This document shows, one piece after another, positions 1-8,921 of a stretch of DNA of 64,000 nt. Position numbers and translations under genes: made by a program. A model generated the notes under the pieces. It saw only the letters and a list, made by a program, of their open reading frames with translations, ran no database searches and had not been told where the DNA came from. The DNA comes from Occultella gossypii (GTDB taxonomy: Bacteria; Actinomycetota; Actinomycetes; Actinomycetales; Beutenbergiaceae), in assembly GCF_019947135.1 (NCBI RefSeq), contig NZ_JAGSHT010000002.1, positions 415,672 to 479,671 of the forward strand, read 5' to 3'. How positions within the stretch are numbered: position 1 is the first letter of the stretch; every line of letters starts with the position of its first letter.

Positions 1-876
1 CTGATCCGGGCGCGAGGCCCCGGAGATCACCGAGCCCACCGCCGGCTGGGCCGCCAGCCAGCCGATCGCGACCTGGATGAGGCTCAGGTCCCGGGCCTGC
101 GCGAAGGCTTGGAGGCCCTCGATCACGTCGAAGTCCGCGCGCTCCAGCCGGTCCGGGCGCGTGGCCAGCCGGGTGCCCTCCGGCGCAGGAGTGTTCCGGG
201 CGTACTTGCCGGTGAGCAGGCCCGACGCGAGTGGGAAGAACGGCAGGACGCCGGCGCCGACCTGTTCCACGGCGGGGGCCACCTCGGCTTCAAGGCGCCG
301 GTTGAGCAGGGAGTACTCGTTCTGCGCGGAGATGAACGGCGTGTAGCCGGCGGTCCGGGCGGTCCAGTCGGCGTCGACGACCTGCCAGCCGGCGAAGTTC
401 GAGGAACCCACGTAGCGCACCTTGCCCTCCACGACGAGCTCATGCAGGGCGGCGAGGGTCTCCTCGATCGGGGTGTGCGGGTCCGGCTTGTGCATCTGAT
501 AGAGGTCGATGTGGTCGGTGCCGAGCCGGCGCAGCGAACCTTCCACGGCTCGCCGGATGTAGCGGCGGGAACCCCGCACGCCCCAGTCGGCTCCGTTCAG
601 GCCGCCGGTGTCCATTCCGAACTTGGAGGCGACCACGACCTCATCGCGGTGGCTGCCGAGCGCGGCTCCGAGGAGTTCCTCGCTGACGCCGGGCGTCGCG
701 CCGTAGGTATCGGCCGTATCGAACAACGTGACGCCTGCGTCGAGCGCCGCTGCGACCAGTTCGGGGACCTCCGCGGCCGGGGTGTTCCGGCCGAAGGAGT
801 TGCAGCCCAGGCCCACGACTGAGACCGTGAGACCAGAAGCGCCGAGTTGCCGGTATTCCATCGAGTGTGTGCTCAC
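1..876 (-). CDS. Aldo/keto reductase, 3' end cut by the window
   Basis: NADPH-dependent oxidoreductase of the aldo/keto reductase superfamily, probably cytosolic; its physiological substrate cannot be read from sequence. Counting from the ATG at 861, the catalytic tetrad is visible: Asp48 and Tyr53 in FDTADTYG, Lys80 in ASKFG and His124 in YQMHKPD. A later SSNFAGWQ segment is typical of the barrel. The frame stays open to base 1, so the C-terminus is missing. Two starts are possible, ATG at 861 or GTG at 876. I prefer 876, because neither has a ribosome binding site and a TAGGCT hexamer lies 8 bases before 876, as in a leaderless transcript. It is divergent from rbpA. Confidence 0.85.
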   Translation of the reverse strand, partial: MSTHSMEYRQLGASGLTVSVVGLGCNSFGRNTPAAEVPELVAAALDAGVTLFDTADTYGATPGVSEELLGAALGSHRDEVVVASKFGMDTGGLNGADWGVRGSRRYIRRAVEGSLRRLGTDHIDLYQMHKPDPHTPIEETLAALHELVVEGKVRYVGSSNFAGWQVVDADWTARTAGYTPFISAQNEYSLLNRRLEAEVAPAVEQVGAGVLPFFPLASGLLTGKYARNTPAPEGTRLATRPDRLERADFDVIEGLQAFAQARDLSLIQVAIGWLAAQPAVGSVISGASRPDQ

Positions 877-884
877 GTCGCCCG

Positions 885-890
885 AGCCTA
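885..890 (-). promoter_or_regulatory. Candidate -10 box for a leaderless aldo/keto reductase transcript
   Basis: TAGGCT on the minus strand, 8 bases upstream of the GTG at 876. The TANNNT-N6-8-RTG layout recurs throughout this window. No clear -35 was seen. Confidence 0.4.
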
Positions 891-1001
891 TGCGAGGTCG
901 GAGGGCGCAGGCACCATGCCTCAGCCGAACGCGGGAAACCTACCGCGCCGGCTCCGGCCACGTTCTCCCTGCGCGAACTTCACATCACCTTCACCCCCGG
1001 G

Positions 1002-1028
1002 CGGAACAGCACCGACATCTCGGCCGTT
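1002..1028 (+). promoter_or_regulatory. SigR/SigH-type promoter of rbpA
   Basis: GGAACA at 1003-1008, 16 bases, then CGTT at 1025-1028. This fits the GGAAYA-N16-SGTT pattern known for the thiol-stress sigma factors SigR (Streptomyces) and SigH (Mycobacterium). Transcription would begin roughly at 1033-1036, leaving a 5' leader of about 35 bases before the rbpA start at 1069. rbpA of Streptomyces coelicolor is a known SigR target, which supports the call. Confidence 0.65.
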
Positions 1029-1068
1029 GGACCAATTGGAACGCACCACTGACACAAGGAGGAGTGCG

Positions 1069-1416
1069 ATGGCTGACCGAGCACTGCGCGGCATGAAGAT
1101 CGGCGCGAACAGCATGGAGACCGACGAGGGTGTCGAACTGGCACCCCGGGTCCAGGCGATCTACGACTGCCCGGACGGCAGGGTCATCGTGATCCCCTTC
1201 GCGGCGGAGGCCGAGATCCCCGCGGTCTGGGAAGCCCCCGGGGGTGGCGAGGCACTCCTGCGTGACGCGACTCGCCCCGAGGCGAAGCCCACCAAGCACG
1301 TTCGTACGCACTGGGACATGCTGCTGGAACGACGCACCATCAAGGAACTCGAGGTGCTCCTCGACGAACGACTGGCCCTGCTCCGCAGCGGTCAGGCCCG
1401 CCGTCGCAGCGCCTGA
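1069..1416 (+). CDS. rbpA: RNA polymerase-binding protein RbpA
   Basis: Actinobacteria-specific partner of RNA polymerase that binds the housekeeping sigma factor and promoter DNA and stabilises the open complex. The 115-residue product begins MADRALRGMKIG and contains a core with the family pattern (VQAIYDCPDGRVIVIPFAAEAEIP), followed by KHVRTHWDMLLERR and the C-terminal sigma-interacting helix (IKELEVLLDERLALLR). An AAGGAGG ribosome binding site lies just before the ATG. The gene ends inside the 3' end of the convergent ppm1 gene (25-base overlap), so the two transcripts are antisense to each other at their ends. Confidence 0.97.
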   Translation: MADRALRGMKIGANSMETDEGVELAPRVQAIYDCPDGRVIVIPFAAEAEIPAVWEAPGGGEALLRDATRPEAKPTKHVRTHWDMLLERRTIKELEVLLDERLALLRSGQARRRSA

Positions 1417-2207
1417 GACACCACATCGCCGAACTGCCTGGAGCGCGCTTGCGCGCCCCAGGCAGTGACGCGCCAGAGGGCCTCCACAACGATGTCGCGG
1501 CTCATCTTCGACTCCCCCTCGACACGCTCCACGAACGTGATGGGCACCTCCACGACGGTGCCACCGGCGCGGCGGACCCGCCAGGTCATGTCGATCTGGA
1601 AGCAGTAGCCGGCCGAATTGACGTCCTCCAGGTCCATCGCTCGTAGCGTGGCCGCCTGGTACACCCGGAAACCCGCGGTCGCGTCCTTCACCCCGAGCCC
1701 GATCGCGAGGTTCGCGTAGGTGTTCGCCCCGCGACTGAGCAATGAGCGGGACAGCGGCCAGTTCTCGGTCTTGCCCCCCGGCACCCACCGGGACCCGATG
1801 ACCAGGTCCACCCCCGGGGCCGCCTCCGCGAGCAGTCTCGGCAGGTCCTCCGGCCGGTGCGAGGCATCGGCATCCATCTCCACCAGCTGCTCGTAGCCAC
1901 GGTCCAGGCCCCACCGGAAGCCGGCAATGTAGGCCCTGCCCAGCCCCTCCTTGGCGCTCCGGTGCAGAACGTGCACCTGCGGGTCGGCGGCGGCCGCCTC
2001 ATCGGCCCACTCCCCCGTGCCGTCCGGGCTGCCGTCGTCGACGACGAGCACGTCCACTCCAGGCACCGCGGAGCGTAGCCTGGCCAGGGTTCCGGGCAGC
2101 GCCCGGCGCTCGTTGTAAGTCGGGATGATCACCAGGGTGGCGTGCCCGTAGCGATCGGAACCACGGCCACCCGAGGCTTGGGGATTCCCCGGATCAGCTG
2201 GCCTCAC
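1392..2207 (-). CDS. ppm1: Polyprenol-phosphate mannosyltransferase (Ppm1 catalytic domain)
   Basis: GT2-family enzyme that transfers mannose from GDP-mannose to polyprenyl phosphate, making the lipid-linked donor for lipoglycans and protein O-mannosylation at the membrane. The 271-residue protein shows PTYNE (29-33), DDGSPDGT (57-64) and the metal-binding EMDADASH (110-117). It has no C-terminal membrane domain, like the Ppm1 catalytic part of mycobacteria. The GTG start overlaps the lnt stop as GTGA, which implies translational coupling. In Mycobacterium tuberculosis the acyltransferase and Ppm halves are fused; here they are two genes. Confidence 0.93.
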   Translation of the reverse strand: MRPADPGNPQASGGRGSDRYGHATLVIIPTYNERRALPGTLARLRSAVPGVDVLVVDDGSPDGTGEWADEAAAADPQVHVLHRSAKEGLGRAYIAGFRWGLDRGYEQLVEMDADASHRPEDLPRLLAEAAPGVDLVIGSRWVPGGKTENWPLSRSLLSRGANTYANLAIGLGVKDATAGFRVYQAATLRAMDLEDVNSAGYCFQIDMTWRVRRAGGTVVEVPITFVERVEGESKMSRDIVVEALWRVTAWGAQARSRQFGDVVSQALRRRA

Positions 2208-3871
2208 GCAGGCTCCTTCGCCGGTGTGCCCGCCTCGGTGGCCGCACCCGGCGGACCCGCTGCATCGGAAGCGCCACCGGTCGCGTCCGCTTCCGCGGGA
2301 GCGTGTTGGGCTGCATCCTCAAGGGCTCCGGCCCGCTCGTCACGGCGGCGCCCGATCGTCGAGGCGATCCCCGCGAACAGTCCGAGCAGGGTCAGCGCGA
2401 ACGCCGCGATGATCGGCCAGTCGCCGAGCCGGTCCGCGATCGTGAGGGTCGTGCGCAGCGGGACCGTCGCGGACAGCTGCGCCGGGGTGAACAGCTCCGT
2501 GTCCTGCCAGACCGATCCGTCCGGGCCGATCACGCCGCTGACCCCGACCGTCGAGATCTGCACGGTTGCGCGGCCGTGCTCCACGGCCCGCAACCGGGAC
2601 ATCGCGAACTGCTGGGTGGACTCCTGCGTGTACCCGAACGAGGCATTGTTGGTCGGCACGACGAGGATCTCGGCACCACCGAGCGCGGCCTCCCGGATCA
2701 ACGCGTCGTAGGCGACCTCGAAGCAGATGATCGTGCCGACGTCCACGTCCCGGTCCAGCCGGGCCACCGGGACCGGCACGACGGCGATCGCGGAGCCGGG
2801 TGCCATGTCCGTGCGCACCAGGTCGACCGCGGAGGAGAAGATCCGCGCGACCGACCGCATCGGGATGTACTCCGCGAACGCGGCCGGGATCTGCTTCGAG
2901 TAGGAGAACACCGGGCCCTCGTCGGGCATCCAGAGCACCATGTCGTTGTAGCGGGCGTCCTCGGTGTAGGAGTCCGTACCGAACAGCAGGGGTGCGCCGA
3001 CGGCATCGACGGCACCGTCGATCACGTCGGCCGCGTCGGCGTCGACCCGTGGATTGATGTCGGAGGAGTTCTCCGGCCACACCACCAGGTCGAACCAGCC
3101 CTCGGGCCGGGACTCGGCCAGCTCCTCGGTGCCGGAGGCGTGGTTGTTCAGCACCTCACGGGCGTTGTTGAACGCACCCAGGCCCGGCTCGGACACATTG
3201 CCCTGGACCGCACCGAGGTTCAGGACACCGTTCTCGTCCTGCGTGGGCAGTGGGATGAACCCCGCGGCGGCGACGACGGCCGCGCCGGCGAGGGCCGCCG
3301 TCGTCGCCCGCAGCACCTGCACCCGGCGGAACCCGACCACCGCCTGCGCGAGCAGGAACCCGACGATCACCACGGCGCCCGAGACCAGCGGCGCGCCCGC
3401 CACCGAGGCCAGCGCGAGCAGCGGGCCGTCGGTCTGGGAGAAGGCCAACCGACCCCACGGGAACCCACCGAACGGCCACACCTGGCGTAGCTGCTCGAGC
3501 GTGACCCACACGATCGCGAAGGCGACCGGTTGCGCGATCCGGTGCCGTTCGACCCAGCCGACCCGCCGGACCCAGACCCAGGTGGCGCACGCCAGTCCGG
3601 CGATCGCGGCCTCCGCCACGGACAGAGCCACCCACGGGATCACTCCGACGGCGTAGTTGGCCCACCAGATGTGCGGCAGGAAGAACGCCAGCCCCCAGGT
3701 GAAGCCGACCAGCCAGGCCCATCGGGCGCTGTCCCGCCCGAGCGCGAGCACCAGGAGCGCGATGCCCACGAATGCCATCGGCCACCAGGAGCGCTGCGGG
3801 AAGGCCGTGTCGGTGAGCAGGCCACCGACGACGGCGAGCAGCAGGGTCAGCCATCGGGGCGGGGAGAGCAT
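2204..3871 (-). CDS. lnt: Apolipoprotein N-acyltransferase
   Basis: Integral membrane enzyme that adds the third acyl chain to the N-terminal cysteine of lipoproteins. The chosen ATG at 3871 gives 555 residues. Hydrophobic helices occupy roughly residues 8-205, a nitrilase-like extracytoplasmic domain residues 215-475, and a final helix about 485-505. The catalytic triad of the family is present: Glu267 (WPENSS), Lys326 (YSKQIP) and Cys383 (IICFEVAY). The Ala/Glu-rich tail from about 510 is probably disordered and cytoplasmic. The frame is open further upstream, but the hydrophobic N-terminus begins at this ATG; a GTG two codons earlier is also possible. Overlaps ppm1 by 4 bases. Confidence 0.92.
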   Translation of the reverse strand: MLSPPRWLTLLLAVVGGLLTDTAFPQRSWWPMAFVGIALLVLALGRDSARWAWLVGFTWGLAFFLPHIWWANYAVGVIPWVALSVAEAAIAGLACATWVWVRRVGWVERHRIAQPVAFAIVWVTLEQLRQVWPFGGFPWGRLAFSQTDGPLLALASVAGAPLVSGAVVIVGFLLAQAVVGFRRVQVLRATTAALAGAAVVAAAGFIPLPTQDENGVLNLGAVQGNVSEPGLGAFNNAREVLNNHASGTEELAESRPEGWFDLVVWPENSSDINPRVDADAADVIDGAVDAVGAPLLFGTDSYTEDARYNDMVLWMPDEGPVFSYSKQIPAAFAEYIPMRSVARIFSSAVDLVRTDMAPGSAIAVVPVPVARLDRDVDVGTIICFEVAYDALIREAALGGAEILVVPTNNASFGYTQESTQQFAMSRLRAVEHGRATVQISTVGVSGVIGPDGSVWQDTELFTPAQLSATVPLRTTLTIADRLGDWPIIAAFALTLLGLFAGIASTIGRRRDERAGALEDAAQHAPAEADATGGASDAAGPPGAATEAGTPAKEPA

Positions 3872-4294
3872 GGACACCGTTGCAGGATACGTGGCCGAGC
3901 GGTCGATCCGTGACCGCGGCGGTCCGCCTCGAACGAGACGTCGCCCAACCGCAATTACCACCGACCGGCCCGCGAATCCTTCGGTCCGTGACCGCAGCGA
4001 ACTGCCGCCCCGTTGTCTAGTGAACCCGCGGGCCCAGTCGGCGCCCACCTGCCTCCCCGGCGAGGTAGTGACAAGTGAACCTACCCGTCTCCACGTGCCC
4101 AGCCAAGACGGCATCGCCGCAGGTCAGGGGCGTCTGCGCAGGTCAGCGCAACCCCTACCGATAACAAAAAGATCTCGGTTCACGGCGTGTCGAGTGGGTG
4201 TGTCGGAGGATCGAGCACCCCGCATCCAGCAGGGGAAACGGGCACGTCTCACATCCTGACCCGCGCGCTCAAGTTGCGCACCGGGGCGTCCGGG
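3872..4294. other. 423-base stretch without a recognised gene, between helY and lnt
   Basis: No tRNA cloverleaf, known riboswitch or convincing coding frame was recognised. The most distinctive part is an A/T-rich patch at 4160-4180 with an imperfect dyad, CCGATAAC then AAAAA then GATCTCGG. It stands out in this GC-rich sequence. It could be a promoter element, a protein site or the end of the helY transcript (T5 on the minus strand); I cannot tell which. Confidence 0.4.
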
Positions 4295-7093
4295 TCACAG
4301 CGTGCCGTGCGCCACGATGCCACGCCGTACCGACTCGATCGCCTTGCGGGCCGTGCTGCGCAGCGCGGGGGTCGGCGCGGCCAGGGTGAGTTGGTCGAGG
4401 AGGTCGATGACCTGCTTCGCCCACCGCACGAAGTCGCCGGCTGCCAGGTCGGTGCCGTCGAGGACGTCCTCCAGGCTGGATCCGATCGCCCATTGATGGA
4501 TCGAGCGGACCAGTCCGAGGTCGACCGGTTCGGCAGGCTCCAGGGCGTGCTCCCGCTCGAGGAGCTCGAGTTCCTGGGAGATCAGGACCGTCGCCTCGAC
4601 AGCGCGGGCGAGCGAGCCGTTGGGGCCGCCGGGCAGCCGGGGCGCGGGCCGTTCATCGTCGGACCGGGAGGAGTAGAGGACCGTGGAGACCACGGCGGCC
4701 AGTCCCGCAGCGTCCAGGTCCGCCCAGGAACCGGACCGCAGGCACTCCGCGAGCACTAGGTCCTTCTCCGCGTACAGCCGACGCAGCCAGGCGCCCTGGT
4801 CGGTCACCGTGGTCTCCTCGCCGGTGCCCTCGAGGTAGTGCAGCGACCCGAGCACCTCGCAGACCTTCTCGAAGTCGCGGGCGATCGAGGACGTGCGGCC
4901 CTCGATCCGGCGCAGCAGCGCGTCGTGCTCCTCAGCGAGCTTGGCCCGGCGCTCGGCCCACCGGGCGTGGTTCTCGCGGTCCGAGCACCCGTAGCACGGG
5001 TGGGAGCGCAGCGCCTTCTTGAGCGCGCCGAGCTGGGAGTCGGTTGTCGCGGTCGACGGCGGTCGCTCGCCGTGGCGGGTGCGTGGCGCGTCGTCTGCCA
5101 GTGCCCCGAGGGCGTTGCGCATCGAGGAGGTCAGGTCCCTGCGGTCTGCCGGCCTGCGGGAGTTGAACGCCTTCGGGATCCGGACCCGGGTCAGTGAACT
5201 GGTGCCGTAGGGCACGTCCGCGCCGGAGAGGCGGCGAACCTTGCCGTCCCCGGTGAGCAGGGTCAGTGCGGGCCCGTCCAGCCCGGCCGGGCCGGGCGGC
5301 TCGATGACCACGGCGTACCCGGCGCGGCGGCCCGTGGGGATCTGCACGACGTCGCCGCGGTGCAGCTCGGAGACCGCCGAGTTGATCGCGTCCCGCTGGG
5401 CCCGCGACCGGGAGCGGGACAGCTCGCCCTCGCGCGCCTTGATGGCCCGCCGCAGCTCCATGTACTCCTCGAAGTCGCCGAGGTGGCAGGTCATCGACTC
5501 CGTGTAGCCGGCCAGGCCCTCCGACAGCGTGCGCGCCTGCCGGGCCAGCCCGACCACGCCGCGGTCCGCCTGGAACTGCGCGAACGAGGTCTCCAGCACC
5601 TCCCGGGTCCGGGTCCAGCCGGATGCCGCGATCAGGTTCACGGCCATGTTGTAGGTGGGCCGGAACCGGGACCGGAGCGGGTAGGTGCGCCGGCTCGCGA
5701 GACCGGCGAGGGCAACCGGATCCAGGCCCGAACTGTAGAGGACCACGGCGTGCCCCTCCACGTCGATGCCGCGTCGCCCGGCGCGGCCGGTGAGCTGGGT
5801 GTACTCCCCCGGAGTCACCTCCGCGTGACCGCGCCCGTCCCATTTGGTCAGCTTCTCCAGCACCACCGAGCGGGCCGGCATGTTGATCCCGAGTGCTAGC
5901 GTCTCGGTGGCGAACACGACCTTGACGAGACCGGCCGTGAACAGCGCCTCGACGGTCTCCTTGAACACCGGGAGCAGCCCGGCGTGGTGGGCCGCCACCC
6001 CGTGCAGCAGCGCCTGCTGCCAGGACCAGTAGTTGAGGACGTCCAGATCCTCGGCGGGCAGGCTGGCGCACCGCTCCTCGACGATCGCGGCGATCTGGGC
6101 TCGCTCGGCCGGCGAGGTCAGGGAGATCCCGCTGAGCAGGACCTGGGTGACGGCCGCCTCGCAGCCCGCCCGCGAGAAGACGAACGCGATGGCCGGGAGC
6201 AGGCCGGCCCGGTCCAGGCGGTCCACCATCACCGGCCGCGACGGCGGCCGCACCAGCGGACCACGCTGGTAGTAGCGGCCCTTCCCGCCCCGGCGGTCCC
6301 CTCGTGCGCCCCGGGTGCGCTCCCCCGGGCGGCCACCCCGCTCGGACGCCCTGATGGCCTCCACCAGGTCGGGGTTGATCGGCGGGTTCACCCCTGGCCT
6401 GGTCGGGTCCACGTTCGAGCTGTACAGGTCCAGGACGGTCTTGTTCACCATGACGTGCTGCCAGAGCGGCACCGGACGGATCTCGGAGACGACCACGGCG
6501 GTGTCCCCACGCACTTCGGTGAGCCAGTCACCGAACTCCTCCGCGTTCGAGACGGTCGCGGACAGGGAGATCACCTGCACGTCGTCGGCCAGGTGCAGGA
6601 TCACCTCCTCCCAGACCGGCCCACGGAACCGGTCGGCCAGGTAGTGCACCTCGTCCATGACCACGAAACCGAGGCCGGCGAGGGCCGGAGAGTCGCTGTA
6701 GAGCATGTTCCGCAGCACCTCGGTGGTCATCACCACGATCGGTGCGTCACCGTTGATCGAGGTGTCCCCGGTGAGGAGGCCGACGTGCTCGGTCCCGTAC
6801 CGGCGCTGCAGGTCGGTGAACTTCTGGTTCGACAGGGCCTTGATCGGCGTCGTGTAGAACGCCTTGCGGCCGGTCTTCAGACCCAGCTCGACGGCGAACT
6901 CGCCCACCACGGTCTTGCCCGCGCCGGTCGGGGCTGCGACGAGCACGCCGCGCCCGGCCTCGACGGCCTCGCAGGCCTCGATCTGGAAGTCGTCGAGGGG
7001 GAAGTCGAGGGTGGCCCGGAACGCGCCGAGCCGGCTGAGCGCATCCTGTTGTCGCTTGCGGGCCGCCGCGTACCGCTCGGCTGGGGAGGACAT
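4295..7093 (-). CDS. helY: Ski2-like DEAD/DEAH-box helicase HelY
   Basis: Large actinobacterial superfamily 2 helicase related to eukaryotic Ski2/Mtr4 RNA helicases; probably acts in RNA turnover, though its cellular role is poorly defined. The 932 residues carry motif I (APTGAGKTVV), a DEVH Walker B (MDEVHYLAD), motif III (SATVSNAEEF), a motif V region (FATETLALGINMPARSVV) and motif VI (QLTGRAGRRGID). The C-terminal half resembles the DSHCT region. A GGAGG touches the ATG too closely to be a good ribosome binding site, while TAGTCT lies 6 bases upstream at 7100-7105, so the start may be leaderless. It follows the lipid kinase gene after 9 bases. Confidence 0.93.
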   Translation of the reverse strand: MSSPAERYAAARKRQQDALSRLGAFRATLDFPLDDFQIEACEAVEAGRGVLVAAPTGAGKTVVGEFAVELGLKTGRKAFYTTPIKALSNQKFTDLQRRYGTEHVGLLTGDTSINGDAPIVVMTTEVLRNMLYSDSPALAGLGFVVMDEVHYLADRFRGPVWEEVILHLADDVQVISLSATVSNAEEFGDWLTEVRGDTAVVVSEIRPVPLWQHVMVNKTVLDLYSSNVDPTRPGVNPPINPDLVEAIRASERGGRPGERTRGARGDRRGGKGRYYQRGPLVRPPSRPVMVDRLDRAGLLPAIAFVFSRAGCEAAVTQVLLSGISLTSPAERAQIAAIVEERCASLPAEDLDVLNYWSWQQALLHGVAAHHAGLLPVFKETVEALFTAGLVKVVFATETLALGINMPARSVVLEKLTKWDGRGHAEVTPGEYTQLTGRAGRRGIDVEGHAVVLYSSGLDPVALAGLASRRTYPLRSRFRPTYNMAVNLIAASGWTRTREVLETSFAQFQADRGVVGLARQARTLSEGLAGYTESMTCHLGDFEEYMELRRAIKAREGELSRSRSRAQRDAINSAVSELHRGDVVQIPTGRRAGYAVVIEPPGPAGLDGPALTLLTGDGKVRRLSGADVPYGTSSLTRVRIPKAFNSRRPADRRDLTSSMRNALGALADDAPRTRHGERPPSTATTDSQLGALKKALRSHPCYGCSDRENHARWAERRAKLAEEHDALLRRIEGRTSSIARDFEKVCEVLGSLHYLEGTGEETTVTDQGAWLRRLYAEKDLVLAECLRSGSWADLDAAGLAAVVSTVLYSSRSDDERPAPRLPGGPNGSLARAVEATVLISQELELLEREHALEPAEPVDLGLVRSIHQWAIGSSLEDVLDGTDLAAGDFVRWAKQVIDLLDQLTLAAPTPALRSTARKAIESVRRGIVAHGTL

Positions 7094-7102
7094 GCCTCCA
7101 GA

Positions 7103-8044
7103 CTATGCGTCCGCCGAGGTCAACAGCCGCAGCGCACCGGGGCGCAGCCGCGCATGGATCGGCAGCGACCCGAGCGGCTCACCATCGGCGAACACCTGCG
7201 GCGGCGCGTGGTGGCCCGGCAGAGCCTCCATGATCACCTCACGGGCCCGGACCACATGCACCTTCGGGTCAGCCAGGTGGTTGCCCTTGAGGAGCTTGCC
7301 GAACAGCCGGAGCAGCTGGCCACGGGTCATCGCGTCGCCGATGACCACGTCGATCAGGCCGTCGTCGACCTCGGCCTCCGGCGCGATCGGGATGCCGCCG
7401 CCGAAGGACTTCGCGTTCGCCAGGGCGACGAGCGTCGCATCCTGCTCGCGCACGACGCCGTCGATCGTGAGCCGGTAGCCGTACGGGCGGAACCGGATCA
7501 GCTCGGTCGCCACGCCGCGCAGATAGCGGGCCTCGCCCTTGGGCCAGCTGAAGTCGTTCGCCCGGCCGTTCACGGCGGCGTCGAAGCCCGCCGAGAGGAT
7601 GCAGGCCGTCCACTCCACGGCGGTCTCCTGCTCCGGCGCCGCCTCTGGGCTGTGCACCCGGGTGGCGATCGCGTCGATGATCCGGGGCGGCCGCTCCAGG
7701 GCTGCGACGATGACGTCCACGGCGGCGGGGACGTCGTGGATCGGCAGTCCGATGCACCGGGCGAAGTCGTTGCCGCTGCCGTAGGGCACGATGCCGAGCG
7801 GGGTGTTCGTCCCGGCGACGGCGTTGACGCCCAGGTGCACCATGCCGTCGCCACCGACCACGATGACGGCGTCGATCTCCCAGAGCGCGGCCCGTGCGTT
7901 CGCCAGCGCGTCGACGGCGTTCGGCCCGGAGAGGTCGATGACCTCGTGTCCGGACTTCGCCAGACCGGCGATGGCGTCGCGTCCTCCGGTACCACCCCGC
8001 CCGTGTCCCGCGGACGGATTGACGAGGACCCCGAGCCTGCTCAC
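7103..8044 (-). CDS. Diacylglycerol kinase-family lipid kinase
   Basis: ATP-dependent lipid kinase of the DagK/YegS family, probably phosphorylating diacylglycerol or a related membrane lipid on the inner face of the membrane. The 313-residue protein has the nucleotide-binding VNPSAG (8-13), GGDGMVH (64-70) and PYGSGNDFAR (87-96), plus the later GGGIPIAPEAEVDDG and DGE segments of the family. The start is GTG. A perfect inverted repeat spans the start codon (8044-8060). Placed between tatC and helY, a common actinobacterial arrangement. Confidence 0.88.
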   Translation of the reverse strand: MSRLGVLVNPSAGHGRGGTGGRDAIAGLAKSGHEVIDLSGPNAVDALANARAALWEIDAVIVVGGDGMVHLGVNAVAGTNTPLGIVPYGSGNDFARCIGLPIHDVPAAVDVIVAALERPPRIIDAIATRVHSPEAAPEQETAVEWTACILSAGFDAAVNGRANDFSWPKGEARYLRGVATELIRFRPYGYRLTIDGVVREQDATLVALANAKSFGGGIPIAPEAEVDDGLIDVVIGDAMTRGQLLRLFGKLLKGNHLADPKVHVVRAREVIMEALPGHHAPPQVFADGEPLGSLPIHARLRPGALRLLTSADA

Positions 8045-8060
8045 CGGGCGGTACGCCCGG
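8044..8060 (-). terminator. Perfect hairpin between tatC and the lipid kinase gene
   Basis: Inverted repeat CCGGGCG-TAC-CGCCCGG, with 7-base arms and a 3-base loop, running into the GTG start of the lipid kinase. No T-run follows. It could weaken read-through from tatC or lower translation of the kinase. Confidence 0.4.
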
Positions 8061-8090
8061 GCTCAGAACTCCGCGGGTGGCGCGGGTGGC

Positions 8091-8915
8091 TCACGCCGCG
8101 GACGTGGTGTCGTCCGCGAGGGCCGCGTCGAGCTCGGCGTCCTCCTGGGCACGGCGCTTGTCGGCACGCTTGTCATGCCGGATGCATACCAACACGGCGA
8201 TGAAGTAGAGCGCGACGATCGGGAGGGCCATGAGGATCATCGAGATCGCGTCTGGCGTGGGGGTCGCGAACGCGCAGAACGTGAAGATCCCGACGATCGC
8301 CCAACGCCAGCCCTTGAGCCAGGTCCGCCCGCGGACTAGTCCGAGGAACGTCACCACGACCATGATCAACGGCATCAGGAATGCGACACCGAACGCCAGG
8401 ATGAACTGCGTGACAAATTTGAGGTAGGTGAGGGCGTCGATCCAGTTCACGCTGTCCGGCGGAGTGAACTCGGTGAGGATCCGCACCGCGTTGGGCAGCA
8501 CCGACCAGGCCAGGAACGCACCTGCGAAGAACAGTGGCACCGCGGCACCGACGAATGCGAACGCGCTGCGACGCTCCTTCTTCGTCAGCCCTGGGGTGAT
8601 GAACGCCCAGATCTGGTACACCCACCACGGCGACGAGACCATCACGCCCAGGAACAGGGCGACCCGGATCTTCACGTCGAACGAGGTAGCGATCCCGCCG
8701 AAGTTAAGGGCAGCGACTCTGCCCTCGCTGGCGAGGTTGTTGATCGGATCCTGCAACGCCTGGAAGACCGGGTCGAAGAGGAACCAGCCGACGACCGTGC
8801 CGACCGCGAGGCCGATCGCGGCCAGCACGAACCGCTTGCGAAGTTCGCGTAGGTGCGCGGTCAAGGCCATCCGCGCTTCGGGATTGCTCTTGCGCGCCCC
8901 AGTGTTCAGGGCCAC
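8091..8915 (-). CDS. tatC: Sec-independent protein translocase TatC
   Basis: Multispanning component of the twin-arginine translocase that recognises RR signal peptides and exports folded proteins. The 274 residues show six predicted membrane helices, the N-terminal HLRELRKR segment and the conserved first cytoplasmic loop PWWVYQIWAFITPGLTKKER. The tail is highly charged (RADKRRAQEDAELDAAL). It starts at GTG 6 bases after the tatA stop. An internal ATG at residue 16 is an alternative start that would keep the whole fold. Confidence 0.96.
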   Translation of the reverse strand: MALNTGARKSNPEARMALTAHLRELRKRFVLAAIGLAVGTVVGWFLFDPVFQALQDPINNLASEGRVAALNFGGIATSFDVKIRVALFLGVMVSSPWWVYQIWAFITPGLTKKERRSAFAFVGAAVPLFFAGAFLAWSVLPNAVRILTEFTPPDSVNWIDALTYLKFVTQFILAFGVAFLMPLIMVVVTFLGLVRGRTWLKGWRWAIVGIFTFCAFATPTPDAISMILMALPIVALYFIAVLVCIRHDKRADKRRAQEDAELDAALADDTTSAA

Positions 8916-8921
8916 GGGAGG

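Noticed and set aside
5984..8203. Long open frame of 739 codons on the plus strand opposite helY and the lipid kinase gene
   Set aside because: It has no family motifs, is rich in His/Arg/Gln/Pro, and mirrors well-supported genes. High GC at third positions keeps the antisense frame open.
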